This document shows positions 21,558-33,499 of a DNA stretch of 64,000 nt, one piece after another. The DNA is taken from the NCBI RefSeq assembly GCF_021462225.1, contig NC_061804.1, positions 6,680,740 to 6,744,739 on the forward strand. Reading direction: 5' to 3'. The stretch comes from Girardinichthys multiradiatus (lineage: Eukaryota > Chordata > Actinopteri > Cyprinodontiformes > Goodeidae). Every line of letters begins with the position of its first letter. Position 1 is the first letter of the stretch. The notes under the pieces were generated by a model, which saw only the letters and a list, made by a program, of their open reading frames with translations, searched no databases and had not been told where the DNA came from. Made by a program: the position numbers and the translations under genes.

Positions 21558-23017
21558 CACTGCTCAAAAAAATAAAGGGAACACTCAAATAACACATTCT
21601 AGATCTGAATGAATGAAATATTCTCATTGAATACTTTGTTCTGTACAAAGTTGAATGTGCTGACAACAAAATCACACAAAAATCATCAATGGAAATCAAA
21701 TTTATTAACCAATGGAGGCCTGGATTTGGAGTCACACACAAAATTAAAGTGGAAAAACACACTACAGGCTGATCCAACTTTGATGTAATGTCCTTAAAAC
21801 AAGTTAAAATGAGGCTCAGTATTGTGTGTGGCCTCCACGTGCCTGTATGACCTCCCTACAACACCTGGACAGTCTGTGGTGCAACGTGACGTTGGTGGAT
21901 GGAGCGAGACATGATGTCCCAGATGTGCTCAGCTGGATTCAGGTCTGGGGAACGGGCGGGCCAGTCCATAGCTTCAATGTCTTCATCTTGCAGGAACTGC
22001 TGACACACTCCAGCCACATGAGGTCTAGCATTGTCCTGCTTTAGGAGGAACCCAGGGCCAACCGCACCAGCATATGGTCTCACAAGGGGTCTGAGGATCT
22101 CATCTCAGTACCTAATGGCATGCGGCCCTCCAAAGAAATGCCACCCCACCCCACACCATTACTGACCCACTGCCAAACCGGTCATGCTGAAGGATGTTGC
22201 AGGCAGCAGATCGCTCTCCACGGTGTCTCCAGACTCTGTCACGTCTGTCACATGTGCTCAGTGTGAATCTGCTTTCATCTGTGAAGAGCACAGGGCGCCA
22301 GTGGCGAATTTGCCATTCCTGGTGTTCTCTGGCAAATGCCAAGCGTCCTGCACTGTGAGCACAACCCCCATTTGTGGACGTCGGGCCCTCATACCATCCT
22401 CATGGAGTTGGTTTCTAACCGTTTGTGCAGACACATGCACATTTGTGGCCTGCTGGAGGTCATTTTGCAGGGCTCTGGCAGTGCTCCTCCTGTTCCTCCT
22501 TGCACAAAGGCAGAGGTAGCGGTCCTGCTACTGGGTTGTTGCCCTCCTACGGCCTCCTCCACGTCTCCTGGTGTATTGGCCTGTCTCCTGGTAGCGCCTT
22601 CAGGCTCTGGACACTACGCTGACAGACACAGCAAACCTTCTTGACACAGCCCGCATTGATGTGCCATCCTGGATGAGCTGCACTACCTGAGACACTTGTG
22701 TGGGTTGTAGAGTCCGTCTCATGCTACCACGAGTGTGAAAGCACGACCAACATTCAAAAGTGACCAAAAACATCACCCAGAAAGCATCGGTACTGAGAAG
22801 TGGTCTGTGGTCCCCACCTGCAGAACCACTCCTTTATTGAGTGTCTTGCTAATCGCCAAAGGTTTCCTCCTGTTGTCTATTCCATTTGCACAACAGCTGT
22901 GAAATTAATTGTCAATAAGTGTTACTTCCTAAGTGGACAGTTTAATTTCACAGAAGTTTGATTTACTTGGAGTTATACTGTGTTGTTTAAGTGTTCCCTT
23001 TATTTTTATGAGCAGTG
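21558..23017 (-). mobile_element. Tc1-like transposon, family B (CACTGCTC ends)
   Basis: A 1460-bp element flanked by TA at 21556-21557 and 23018-23019. Its ends are CACTGCTCAAAAAAATAAAG at left and, reverse-complemented, CACTGCTCATAAAAATAAAG at right. These ends are those of a Tc1-like family widespread in teleosts. The transposase lies on the minus strand, opposite to the host gene. Family B differs from family A in both terminal sequence and transposase. Confidence 0.93.
21816..22722 (-). pseudogene. Family B Tc1 transposase, frame-disrupted
   Basis: From the ATG at 22722-22720 (MRRTLQP...) to the TGA at 21818-21816 the span is 907 bases, not a multiple of three, so there is a net frameshift; several shifts are visible. 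Surviving blocks are [11 protein letters not shown] (first catalytic Asp), GSVMVWGGV, LKQDNARPHVAG (second Asp) and SPDLNPAEHIWD (Glu), with 34 residues between the second Asp and Glu (DD34E). One shift falls near 22120-22140, where GGVAF runs out of register. The copy is not expected to be active. Confidence 0.88.
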
Positions 23018-23019
23018 TA

Positions 23020-25775
23020 TATTAGGAGATTGTGGCTAAATTTCTGCTGTTTTAGAGAAGCAGCTGTTCTGAAGACTAAACGTAGCACAAAGACGTTACA
23101 AACAGTCAACTTACTTATAAGCAATAGCATATAGGAAAGGCTGGCACTTAACAGAAACAGGTGAAGGAGGGGGGAGAGGGCAGTGACTCTTTTCAATACA
23201 CACTGAAACTTTCTGTTGCATTTTATTGAAAGGCCGTTTAACCGTAGGAAATGTATGATGGATAATAGGTAACGTACTTTAATACGATAATCTGGCTCAT
23301 GCCTCTTGGTCATAAGAGTAGGTTCCTTCTCTTGATCCACAAACAGTCATGTTTTCTGTTGCATAATAAATAAACTTTCCTGTCTTTACTGACAACATAA
23401 TTTGGGCAAACTATCAAACTATCACCAGTCACATTTTTCCTTTGAATGTGCTTCTCTTCTGGCTCTCAGAGTTATAGTTTGTCACTTGTCTTTTTATTGT
23501 CTTTTTTTGTGTGAAGCAAAATCTGTCTGGATCTGAACCATGCTGTAAATAATTTAAGCTTTGGGTGATTAAAGCAATTTCTAATGTATTAGAGTACTAC
23601 AAAAAAGAACTAGATGGCTTTGATTATTGTCAGCCAAACAACAGCTTCTAATATTTCATTCACATCTCCTCTCTGGCTTATTATTGTGCTCAGACGGCTT
23701 TAATGCAGGGTTTCATTAGAGCGGGATGTGGGCCCAGATTTATGCATCACGGTTAAGTGTCAGGACCGCTGAGCCACACTGCAGCAAGCAACAGAAGTTT
23801 TTGACTTCAGATTTATTGTTTGATTGTTCCTTGTTTATCCCGACGGGATTAATTAACAACTGTCTGAGATGCAATACATACTTAAATATAAGAGAATAAA
23901 AAGAGCATATAGCAAATTAAGCATTGCATTGTTCTAGTGAGTATTAACCACTTAATTAGCCCCATGTACTTGGTGGCCGTGACTCAGTAAATGTGGTTTT
24001 AATCATGTTTTAGCTGTGCTGCAGTGAGGAGGCAAAAGATGAATAATTTACTCTTATAAGAAGCAATCAAGAGAAATAAAAACATAAAAACAAAAAATAC
24101 ATAACGGACACAGATGTAAAGTGCATGTTTCAAAATGGAATAAAATTAAGCAATTTAAATTTAGTTTCACTGTTTGTTAGACATTAATTTATTTCTGTTT
24201 TAGTTTTGGTAAAGTGTAATTAGTGTGAAATGAGAAAACATTGCTTTCAGAACTGAATGAGTATACCAGGTAATATGAGAATAGGTCCTAAGGCCTTATT
24301 TTAGATTAAATACTTTGTATCTATGAAGATTAAATATTTTGTATCTTTGAACAAATAGTTCTGTTTCTACTGTTTACTGTGAACTTTGCCACTCTGTTTT
24401 ACATTGTTTTGTTCCCAAAGTACTTAGAGGCAATCTCTAAACTTGAAACTTGTTTCTTATTCAGCTTTTGAGAACAACTGAACATTTCCAAAATCAGATT
24501 TTTTTTTAAACTTTTTTAGATTTTTTGTTGTTTTAATTGAATGGTATATCTTTTAATTGTAATATTGTAATTAATAAGTTCCCAGTTGATTTTGCATATG
24601 GTTTTTCAGAAAAAAACCAAAATAAATCTTTTTTTTTTCTACTATGGCTACATAACCGAGACAAAAACATCCAGGTCTCCACCCAGCAGTGTGGGGGAAC
24701 CGCTGTGTTGGCCAGTTTGATGTGAAAGTGCGTTTTCTGTTGATGTAGCATGTGTCTTTGTGTGATCGCTGGACGCAGCTGTGTGCTGTCAGTGGACGTG
24801 TCTGGAAATGTAGCGGCATAGAAATATCCAGTGCACAGCAAAATTAGTTGAAACATGGGAATTACCTGTCTCTGTAGAGAAATAGAGTTAGACTCTTTGG
24901 GAATTAAAACATGACAGAGAGGGATTACTTTTGTAGGAGTCTATATATGTTATTTATTTTTAGAAATCTGATGCATTCCTAGAAATAAATAATATACAGA
25001 CTAAAGAGGACAGAATGCAACTATTTTTCAGAAAAGTCTAGATAGAGAAAGGGATTGCCACAAGATCTGGGAGTGAACATACATAAAAACTGTAAGGACA
25101 TCATCCTTTGTCTTTGGATAGCAAAGTGGGCAAAATGCTGTCCGGTGTTCCTTGGTCATCTGCTATTATTCTTCACATGCATGTTGTGCAGGTCTGTGGT
25201 TACACTGCCACTTCGGCCATTTCACCACCACTCATCCAGACCTGGGACAAATTTTACATGTAACATCATCAGTTATGCGTTCATGCTTTATCCATTCAGG
25301 GTCATGGGTTGGAACTGGAGTCGATCCCAGCTGCCAAAAGGATCACTTGGAGTACCTCAAGGACAAATTGTCAGCTGAAATATATTGTGATCGGAAAATA
25401 GAAAAAGAATTCTGTATTGATAGCATTGCTCTTTAACTTCAAACAGTCACTGCTGCTAAGACACGCATGTTGGTTACGAATAGATGCTTTGCTGTCAGAT
25501 AATGCAGGTAAATAAATTCAATGTCCTTATCAGTGACAAAAAATAGAGGAGAAGCAGATTCCTCTCCACTCACATCCCCCCACCCCCCCACTGCGTGTTT
25601 AAGAGGAGGATTAAATTAAAGAGAATATTTCAAGCACTCTGGTAGCCCTCTGAGTTTAACTGTTTTACTGCTAATTTACTGAATTATTAGTGTATTAAAT
25701 TTTAATTAAATGGATTGTATATAATTCTAAATGCATTACGGACTGTTTAGTTTGGTTAAAGCTTGGCCGTGTTTG
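23020..25775. other. Unassigned intron sequence
   Basis: No exon or complete element. About 25275-25345 ('tccattcagggtcatgggttgg') resembles a common teleost interspersed repeat, at low confidence. About 23680-23830 is less AT-rich than its surroundings and contains no frame. Confidence 0.4.
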
Positions 25776-25779
25776 AGTT

Positions 25780-26430
25780 TAGTAGAACGAAGTGGAAAGA
25801 GTTGATTTGGACCGGATTGGAATGACTTTGATTTCTTTGAACTTTACTGAAATGAACTGGATTACATTGAGCTGTGTCGAAATTATGTGTATTGAAATGG
25901 ACTGCTTGTCATTACGTTTAAATCGTTGTTATGATACCTGATTTAATTGGATTCTATAGTCATTTGGATTGAATTCAAACTAACTATCAGTTTGAATTTT
26001 TCTGAAGTGCATTTCTTTTGAGTTAAAACTGAAACTGACTCGGAGTTGGAATGTACTCGGATTGCAATGTTATTAATGTGGCTGCATTTCACTGAATGGT
26101 ATTGGAATAACCTGGATAAAACAGGACCATGTTTTGGACAATATCTAAAATAAGTTGGATATTTGTGGGTATTTTTTAATTGCTTGGATTAGAAATAATC
26201 AGACTGAACTGTTATAGAATAAAATGAGTTAAAGAGAAGAGAAATGGAGAAAATTGTCCTGCTTTGTATTGGTTTTTGATTGGAATCTGATTGCTTTAAA
26301 TTTCATTATATTTGGATTCTGTTGAAATTAATTGAACTAAATTAAACTAGATTGTATTGAAACGAACTGGATTAAACTGAAAGTGCATTTTTATTTGTAA
26401 TCGATTTTGTAATCTGAATGTATTATACTA
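25780..26430. repeat. Degenerate short tandem repeat, roughly TGGATTGAAT/TGAACTGGAT
   Basis: A 650-bp stretch dominated by variants of GGATTGGAAT, GAACTGGATT and TTGAACT, such as at 25815-25865 and 26300-26375. Spacing is often near 10 or a multiple of it but drifts. No terminal repeats were seen. It looks like an old minisatellite or satellite island; I could not compute the period. Confidence 0.6.
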
Positions 26431-28460
26431 AATTGCATTAAACAGGGAAGCTGGTTGTTTGGTTGCTGTCACTATGAGTGACAGGTCTGACAACCATCTT
26501 TACCTTTTGAGACGGAAGAATGAGGTTGGTCAAATGAAAGGGACTAAAATTAAACTGTAAGAGATGGATGTGGTCCAACACATGGGTTAGGTCATGGGAC
26601 ACAGATGCTCTGTGGACAGTTCTGGCCCAAATGAAATCAGGTTGCCGTGCTAACCTGCCCAGCTACAGTAAGTAATGAGCTTCAGCTGGTTGAGAGGGAG
26701 GTAGGCAGGGGGGAGGCTGCAGGGTGGTGGTGATGGTGCAGGGAGGTCAGCTCACTCTTCATTAGGCTGTAATTGAATTTCCGCAGCCCATGCAGGGAGG
26801 ATGTTCAGCTCTCGCTCTCCCTGCAGGGGAGAGCTGGCTCGCTCCGGCTTCCCAACCTCCCCAATAGTTTCAAGGTTAGCTCGGCTAATGGACTACTTTC
26901 TCCATGGATTTCTCGGCTAGCCATCTGTCATCTGCATGTCCGACCATGTAGGTGAGCAGGTACATGCTCCATTATGTGATACTGCTCAAATAGAATACAG
27001 CCGGGCAGACACAATTTAGAACAGCAGAAGGCCATGTCTGGCCCTCTAACAGCTGAAACGCACTCAAGTGGTGACTCAACAAGAGACCTACTGTGTCCCA
27101 GTGGGAGATACCAACATAAAGATGTGGTAAAGGACAATCATTTAAAACTTGATAAAAAGAAAAGTAAAAGTAAAAATGATCAACATTCATGAATTGATTA
27201 AACAGTAATGGAAAACAATTATTGCAGAATTAAAGTTTCTGTTGAAATAGTCAATGTTACAGCAGGCACATCTGCCAGACTGCAGCTACTTGATTATTTT
27301 AGTAATCTAGTATTCTATTGATTTATTCTGATGATTTATCAAGTAATTAGATAAAAAATTAGCACCTTCTGCAGATTTCTCATTTAACTTCTTAAGCTTA
27401 TTTTATGACTGATATAAATACATGAAAGAGAACATGCTAGTAAACAAATAATTCAGTTCATTTCTTTAAAACAAAAAGAAACATGTTATTGATTAAAACG
27501 CAGCATGTGTTTACTTGAACATTTCCAGCACAGGATGCCTCTGCAGCTGAAGAACAAAGTTCTAATGTCAAAAATTCAAAAGCTCAGGCCTTTTTGGTTG
27601 ACCTAACATCAATACAGTGCTAATGGCTGCCTGTGTAAAGTAAATGCTCCAAAACAGAGTGCAGAAACTGTCACTTGCATATTTCATTCTGGATTATTAA
27701 AGAGATTTTTAGATAATCAAAAACCATATTGTTATCCAATAACAAATAAAATGGAACCCTTGCTGGGTTATTTAAGTCCCACTCTTCCTGTTTTTTCCAG
27801 CTTTGAGTGAATGTTTGCAAAAAACCACAAAGTTTATAAGTTTGAACATTAAATATCAAAATCATTGTATTCTGATTTCTTTACCTTTTACACAGTGTAC
27901 CAACTTCATTGAGATTGTGGTTGTACAACTGAATGAGTCTAAATGTAATTTAATCACAATTTTTGAGAATGTGGGTTAAAAACATGTTTATTTCAGGTTG
28001 TTTTGCTTTTTTGTGCTGTCCTTCAATCTAAACTTACACTTATTTGTGTCGCTTGTGTCACAGTTTGCATTAGCTTTCACATTTTTCATATTCTTTTTGT
28101 GACACATCTTTGATTTTGACATTTTAGGGCAGTCTTTAATCAGCTAATAATACTCACTTATTGAATGCTTATTTTGACAACTCCTCAGAGTTTCCCTTTA
28201 ACTGGTCGGATTTTATGTCTGTTTAAGTTTTGTTTTGCTTCCTCACCTTTTTAACCATTCAAATTACTTAATGTGACTAGTTCCAATATAGTTTTTCAGC
28301 TATTTCAACTGAAGTCTAAATATTGTAATTCTCAAAATAAACACATTTTTAAATATACAAATCTAATGCCTCTTCATAATAAGATGGCTCCCTGACCAAG
28401 ATGATGTTCTTCAAAACCAGTATTTATAAATTTGAAACTTATTAGATAAATAATATTTCA
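26430..28460. other. Unassigned intron sequence
   Basis: Mostly AT-rich with nothing recognised. Region 26690-26945 is GC-richer and lacks a frame or repeat signature; it is a candidate conserved noncoding segment only. Confidence 0.35.
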
Positions 28461-28469
28461 TTTGATTAA

Positions 28470-29000
28470 TTGCTGCAAACCAGTGTATAGTCAGTGCCAT
28501 GGTCTTTAAAGCAGGGATTGATACCTTTGGCAGTGTGTGTAGGGACCGAGTCTTCCTGAAAAATGAAATTAGCATCTCCATTAAGTTTGTCAGCAGAGAG
28601 AAACACGAAGCGCTCTAAAATTTCTTGGTAGACATCTTTGGACTTAATGAACTTCAGTGGACCCACAGCTGCAGAATACATGGCTCCTCAAATCATTACT
28701 GTCTGTGGAACCTTCACATTGGACCTCTAGCAGCTTGGAATCTGCACCTCTCCATTCTTCCTCTGGACTCTGGGGCTGTGATTTCCAGATAAAAAGCAGA
28801 ATTTACCGTTATCTGATGGGAGGATCACTGAGCAACAGTCCAGTCTTTTCTAGCCCAGGGAAGATGCTTCGGACATTGTCTGTGGTTCAGGAGAAGCTTG
28901 ACAAGGAATATTACAGTTGTAGGCCATGTCCTAGATACATCTCTGTGTGATGGCTCTTAAATTTCTGACTCCAGCTGCAGTCTACACCTTGTGAGTCTCC
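28470..29000 (-). pseudogene. Old Tc1-like transposase relic, C-terminal part
   Basis: The minus-strand translation includes AAVGPLKFIKSKDVYQEILE, then LSADKLNGDANFIFQEDSVP, then THTAKG. This is a relative of the family A transposase (AAGVGPLCFIKG..., LPSAEKLYGDEDFIFQHD). The FIFQ(E/H)D Asp, the second catalytic acid, is kept. Upstream protein segments up to about residue 90 can be traced to 28990 in broken frames. The N-terminal part of the same relic lies at 30945-31170, beyond an inserted LINE. Confidence 0.78.
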
Positions 29001-29008
29001 TATATAGT

Positions 29009-30700
29009 CTTGCCAGGCAGGCCAGGAACAAACTAACAAAAGAGATCAAAGCAGCTAAGAGAAGCTACAGTGAGAAGCTGAAGAACAACCTTTCTACTGG
29101 TGATACTTCAGCTGTATGGACTGGTCTGAGAAACGTGACTGCCTACAAGAGCCCCTCCACCTATCCTGAACAGAGTTGTCTCCTGGCCAACCGTCTGAAT
29201 GGCTTCTACTGCAGACATGACAAGAAGCCATTCACACCTCAAATCATCTCTTCTACATCCCATTCAGGAACAAATTCCTCCCATAAAGCAACCAACCCCC
29301 GACCTTCAGATCCTCTGCCTGCACTAAAGATCTCTGAGGAAGTGGTAAACAGGCTCTTTCAGCGCATGAAAACAAAGAAAGCTGGAGGACCTGATAACGT
29401 CTCCCCATCATACCTGAAAGCCTGCGCACATCAACTTGCTCCAATCTTCACAAGGATCTTCAACAAGTCACTGGAGAAATGTGAGGTCCCCTCCTGTCTC
29501 AAACGATACACCATCATCCCGGTTCCCAAGAAACCCACCATCGTAGGATTAAATGACTACAGGCCTGTAGCCCTGACATCTGTGATCATGAAGTCCTTTG
29601 AGCGGCTGGTGTTGAAGCACCTGAAAGACATCACAAGCCCCCTGCTGGACCCCCTGCAATTTGCTTACCGAGCAAACAGGTCGGCAGATGATGCTGTCAA
29701 CTTAGGTCTACACTTCATCCTGCAACACCTCGACCACCCAGGGACGTACGCCAGGATCCTGTTTGTAGACTTCAGCTCGGCCTTCAACACCATCATACCA
29801 GACATCCTCCACCAGAAGCTCACACAGCTCAACGTCCCAGCCTCCACCTGTCAGTGGATCAACAGCTTCCTGACAGACCGACAGCAGCAGGTGAGACTGG
29901 GGAGCATCTTCTCCCGATCCAGATCAATAAGTACTGGTGCCCCCCAGGGGTGTGTTCTATCCCAACTCCTCTTCTCTCTGTACACAAATGACTGCACCTC
30001 ATCGGACTCGTCCGTGAAACTCCTTAAGTTTGCAGATGACACCACTGTCTGCATACAGACAGCAGGTGGATCGGTTGGTACACTGGTGCTGTCAGAACTA
30101 CCTTGAACTGAACCCACTCAAGACTGTGGAAATGGTGGTGGACTTTCGGAGAACACCACCCCCATACACCCCCCTCACCATCCTCAACAACACTGTATCG
30201 GCCGTGGACCACTTCAGGTTCTTAGGAACCACCATCTCTGAGGACCTGAGATGGTCTTCACACATAGACACTGTAGACACAAGAAGGCCCAGCAGACACT
30301 GTACTTCCTGAGGCAACTCGAGAAGTTCAATCTTCCACAGGAGCTGTTGGTTATCTTCTACACTGCCATCATTCAGTCTGTCCTGTCTTCATCCATCTCA
30401 GTGTGGTTTGGCTCATCCACAAAACAGGACAGGTCCAGACTGCAACGAATAATCAGGCCTGTAGAGAGAATAATCAGAGCTGACCTTCCCTCCATCCAGG
30501 ACTTATACAGGTCTAGGGTCAGAAAAAGAGCTGCAAGAATCTCTGCAGACCCCACACACCCTGCACATAAACTGTACAGAGTTTTACCTTCAGGCCATCG
30601 CTACAGAGCACTGTTCACTAAAACCAGCCACCACAGAGACAGTTTCTTCCCCCAGGCTGTTTCTCTGTTGAACATTCAACAGAATACAGAACAACAGCAT
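29009..30700 (+). pseudogene. L2/CR1-like reverse transcriptase, truncated and frameshifted
   Basis: The first frame stays open from 28991 (its first codons belong to flanking DNA) to 30106. It includes ILFVDFSSAFNTI at about residues 256-268, GAPQGCVLSQLLF at 316-328 and LLKFADDTTV at 345-354, with the catalytic Asp pair. Near 30060 the protein shifts frame (YRQQVDRLVHWCCQNYLELN) and near 30280 it shifts back (KKAQQTLYFLRQLEKFNLPQ). It then continues through HKLYRVLPSGHRYRALFTKT to about 30680. Two frameshifts and the missing 5' end make it inactive. The RT is of the type that uses target-primed reverse transcription. Confidence 0.85.
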
Positions 30701-30744
30701 ACAGATGTTGCAAATGCACCTTTTTTATTAGATATGTGTACATT

Positions 30745-30874
30745 GTACATTGTAAATTGTAAAATTGTATATTCTGTAATGCAGAATATTGCATTGTACA
30801 TTGTATATTGTACATTGTAAATTGTAAATTTGTATATTCTGTAATGCAAAAACAGAACAAAAGAGCAAAGTGTA
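30745..30874. repeat. 65-bp tandem duplication in the LINE 3' region
   Basis: GTACATTGTAAATTGT begins at 30745 and again at 30810, each followed by a near-identical AT-rich stretch with TATATTCTGTAATGCA. The unit itself is made of shorter TACATTGTA-like pieces. It lies after the reverse-transcriptase coding part. Confidence 0.75.
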
Positions 30875-30944
30875 CCGGAGGCAAATTCCTTGTTTGTATG
30901 TACGAACTTGGCAATAAAGCTGATTCTGATTCTGAATAACCTTT

Positions 30945-31170
30945 GCTTCGCAATCTTCTCAACACTGTTATAATCCCTGATGCTTGTGCACCCTTTTCTA
31001 CCACTGTTTTTTCCTTCCACTAACTTTCCACTATATATTTCCACAGTTTATATCCAGCAATGTTTAAACAGCCACATTCATAGGAATGACCTTCCGTGCC
31101 TATACCATGCTTGTACAGGGTGTCCTATCTGCTGGACAACTGTCATGTCAGCAGTCTTCCCATGATTGTG
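30945..31170 (-). pseudogene. Old Tc1-like transposase relic, N-terminal part
   Basis: Minus-strand reading from 31166 gives MGRLLT in one frame and GKTADMTVVQ when the shift is allowed, then SGKLVEGKNSGRKGCTSIRD with SVEKI. This parallels the family A N-terminus (GKTADLTAVQ..., SGKSVGRKKCGRKRCTT). It is the missing half of the relic at 28470-29000. Confidence 0.72.
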
Positions 31171-31189
31171 TAGGCCATATCATGACATA

Positions 31190-31425
31190 ACATAACACTT
31201 TATTTACAAAGCACCAAGGCTAACCAAAGTGCTGAACAGTAACATAAAAGGGATGCATCAAGTATAAAAACAGTGATTGATGTCTCACACTGGGTTAAAG
31301 GCCAAGCAGTTAAAATAGGTTTTCAAACGAGATTTGAAAACAGCCATAAAGAAGCCTGCCTGGGTTGGGGCGGCGAGGTGTTCCAAAGTTTAGGACCCGG
31401 ATGGCAAAAGCTGTCATGACATAAC
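31190..31425. repeat. Teleost interspersed repeat (short, non-coding)
   Basis: Contains 'cactttatttacaaagcacc', a motif class shared with 37508-37580 and 60196-60260 ('aagtttatttatatagca', 'aagtgtatttgtatagcacc'), followed by 'ggttttcaaacgagatttga'. Repeated motifs of this kind are abundant in teleost genomes. No tRNA promoter was identified, so class is uncertain. Confidence 0.5.
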
Positions 31426-33100
31426 ATTTCTGTATTTAAAAATAATGTTTTGGTTTGATGTATTTTTCTTTTTTTTTAAGAACCATAATCAGCAAGATTA
31501 TTAGAAATAAATGCTTGAAATATGCGCTTCCATTTGTTCTGTTTATGTTTCGACACCACCCTCTTTAGTCAGTTTGTGGTTTGATGTATTTTTTCTCGTT
31601 TAAAGCCATATTTTTGAAGCTGGTACTGTACATGAGAGGATGTGGAACATGTTAACGTATTCAACAAGTTTATTTTTTTAATAAGAGTGCACTTTGGAGA
31701 ACAGTGCTGCTCCTCTTCATGGAGGATCTGACTTCATTAGCAACTGTAAGGGTCCAGACATCCAAACAGCAACATTAAGAGAGGGAACCTCTTTTTTAAG
31801 GGCACATCATTGATTTAATGATTAAGTGAAATTTTGTTGAACTAGACAGGATTTTTCTTTGTTTTAAGATTTTATGTTCTGTTTTTGTTTCATAAACACA
31901 TTTTTTATTAATGTTTCTGATTATCCCGAAAGTGGAGCTGCTCTCTGAGGAGTGCCACTAGAATTTACAACAGAAATAAGTGACCTTCTTCATGTTTAAT
32001 TGGAGCAATTGTAATACCAAAGCAGCCATAGGTAGAGGTTTATGAAAAAAAGAGAGGAAAATGATAAGATAGATGACCAAAGAGACACGGAGGATGTCTG
32101 GGCTGTTTCCCTGGAGAGCACAGAGGCCACTTTAGCTGTTTGGTAAATTGAAAAAGGGAAGAATCATTAGAAAATAGTTGCATATCAGCTGAATGCGCTG
32201 ATTTGAGTCAAATGGGAACTGGTATTTTGTTATTCAGAATGGATGTTGGTGTCGTGCTTTCTGCATGTGGTGCCTACTGATCTGCAGACAGCATACCATG
32301 ATAAATGAAAATTGGTTTTAATGATCACCAAGCCTCCGCACCTCTTGTTCATGTGGCCGCTTTTCTTTTTCTCGAATTCACCTTCTGCACAGCTTTTTAG
32401 TTTCCTGTTTTGTTTTGCTTTATTTACAGCATTTCTGTTCTTCTCAACAGTAAAATGCCCCAGTTTGCAAAACGCGTGAACTACTGTTACCTATTGATTC
32501 CAGGACACTAAGAAGAGATGGGAACAGACAAAAAAGCTACAGAGAATCAATAGACATGAGGAGCACCGTTTTGTAGCTTGCTGCAATTACAGCTAAACAT
32601 GAAAAGCTTATCCAAAACAAATTAAATATCAGCATTTGTTTTCCTTGTAAATCTCTAAGTACTGGACATATATGTTGGGCCTTCACAATGTGGGTGAATT
32701 TGGAGAACAATGAGAATTTAAAGGCATAAACACAACTGCAACGCATCTTTCCACAGACTTGACCTATCTTGATGATTGCATTTAGGAGACCAGGTTTTTC
32801 TTTGGTTTATTTTCATCACCAATGGCAGTTTTCACACTTGTCGTTGGGTTCTGATGATGAAAAATTAAACATGTTTGAGGGTTAAAAGCTGCGATACATA
32901 CTTCTATGTCTACCCCAAGGTAAAGCTGGCCGCGCACGCCAGAGAAACTGATGTGTGAAGACAAAAGCATCAGCCTGGCCATCAATAATTGAAAATGAAA
33001 AAAAAACATGGGAACATTTTGATATTTCCAAATTCTCTATCCTACAATTCATTTTCATCTATCCATCTTTTTATCATTTTATTTGTCAGTCTATCCATCC
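31425..33100. other. Unassigned intron sequence
   Basis: No recognised exon or element. An ATCC-rich simple-sequence patch lies at about 33056-33107, next to the miniature element. Confidence 0.45.
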
Positions 33101-33107
33101 ATCCATA

Positions 33108-33494
33108 TAGGGCTGCAACTAACGAATATTTTGATAATTGATTAATCTGTCGATTATTTTTTGATTAATCGATTAATAATTGGATAGCAAAAGGTGGCTA
33201 ATAGGAGATTTTTTTACAGTATTTGTACCAGATTGAGCTAACACTATGCCACTTAAGGAATTCTGGATAGAGCATATTTACCGACAAAGAAAGTTTTTCA
33301 TCTTAAATGCACAATCTATATATTTTTTGTACAATTTTGGCCTAATTACTGCCCTGAGTGGGTTGACTCTTACACATACAAATGGCATGTTTTAGTCTGT
33401 ATTCCAGTTAACAATTATTTGATTACTAAATTAGTTGACGACTATATTAATAATCGATTAATCACCACTAATCTGATTAATTGTTTCAGCCCTA
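33108..33494. mobile_element. hAT-like miniature element (MITE)
   Basis: A 387-bp non-coding element with ends TAGGGCTGCAAC... and ...TTTCAGCCCTA. The flanks CATCCATA (33100-33107) and CATACATA (33495-33502) agree at 7 of 8 positions, fitting an 8-bp hAT duplication. The subterminal regions are rich in GATTAATCGATTAAT-type palindromic motifs (33150-33175 and 33450-33480). Confidence 0.78.
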
Positions 33495-33499
33495 CATAC

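Larger units (their letters stand above)
29005..30938 (+). mobile_element. L2/CR1-like LINE, 5'-truncated, inserted in a Tc1 relic
   Basis: Encodes a reverse transcriptase on the plus strand, the same sense as the host gene. It ends with AATAAA at 30913-30918 and a short TGATTC-type tandem tail (30920-30936), as seen in teleost L2/CR1-group LINEs. No endonuclease domain is present, so the 5' end is truncated. The two halves of a Tc1 relic lie on either side (28470-29000 and 30945-31170), showing that the LINE inserted later. Confidence 0.82.
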
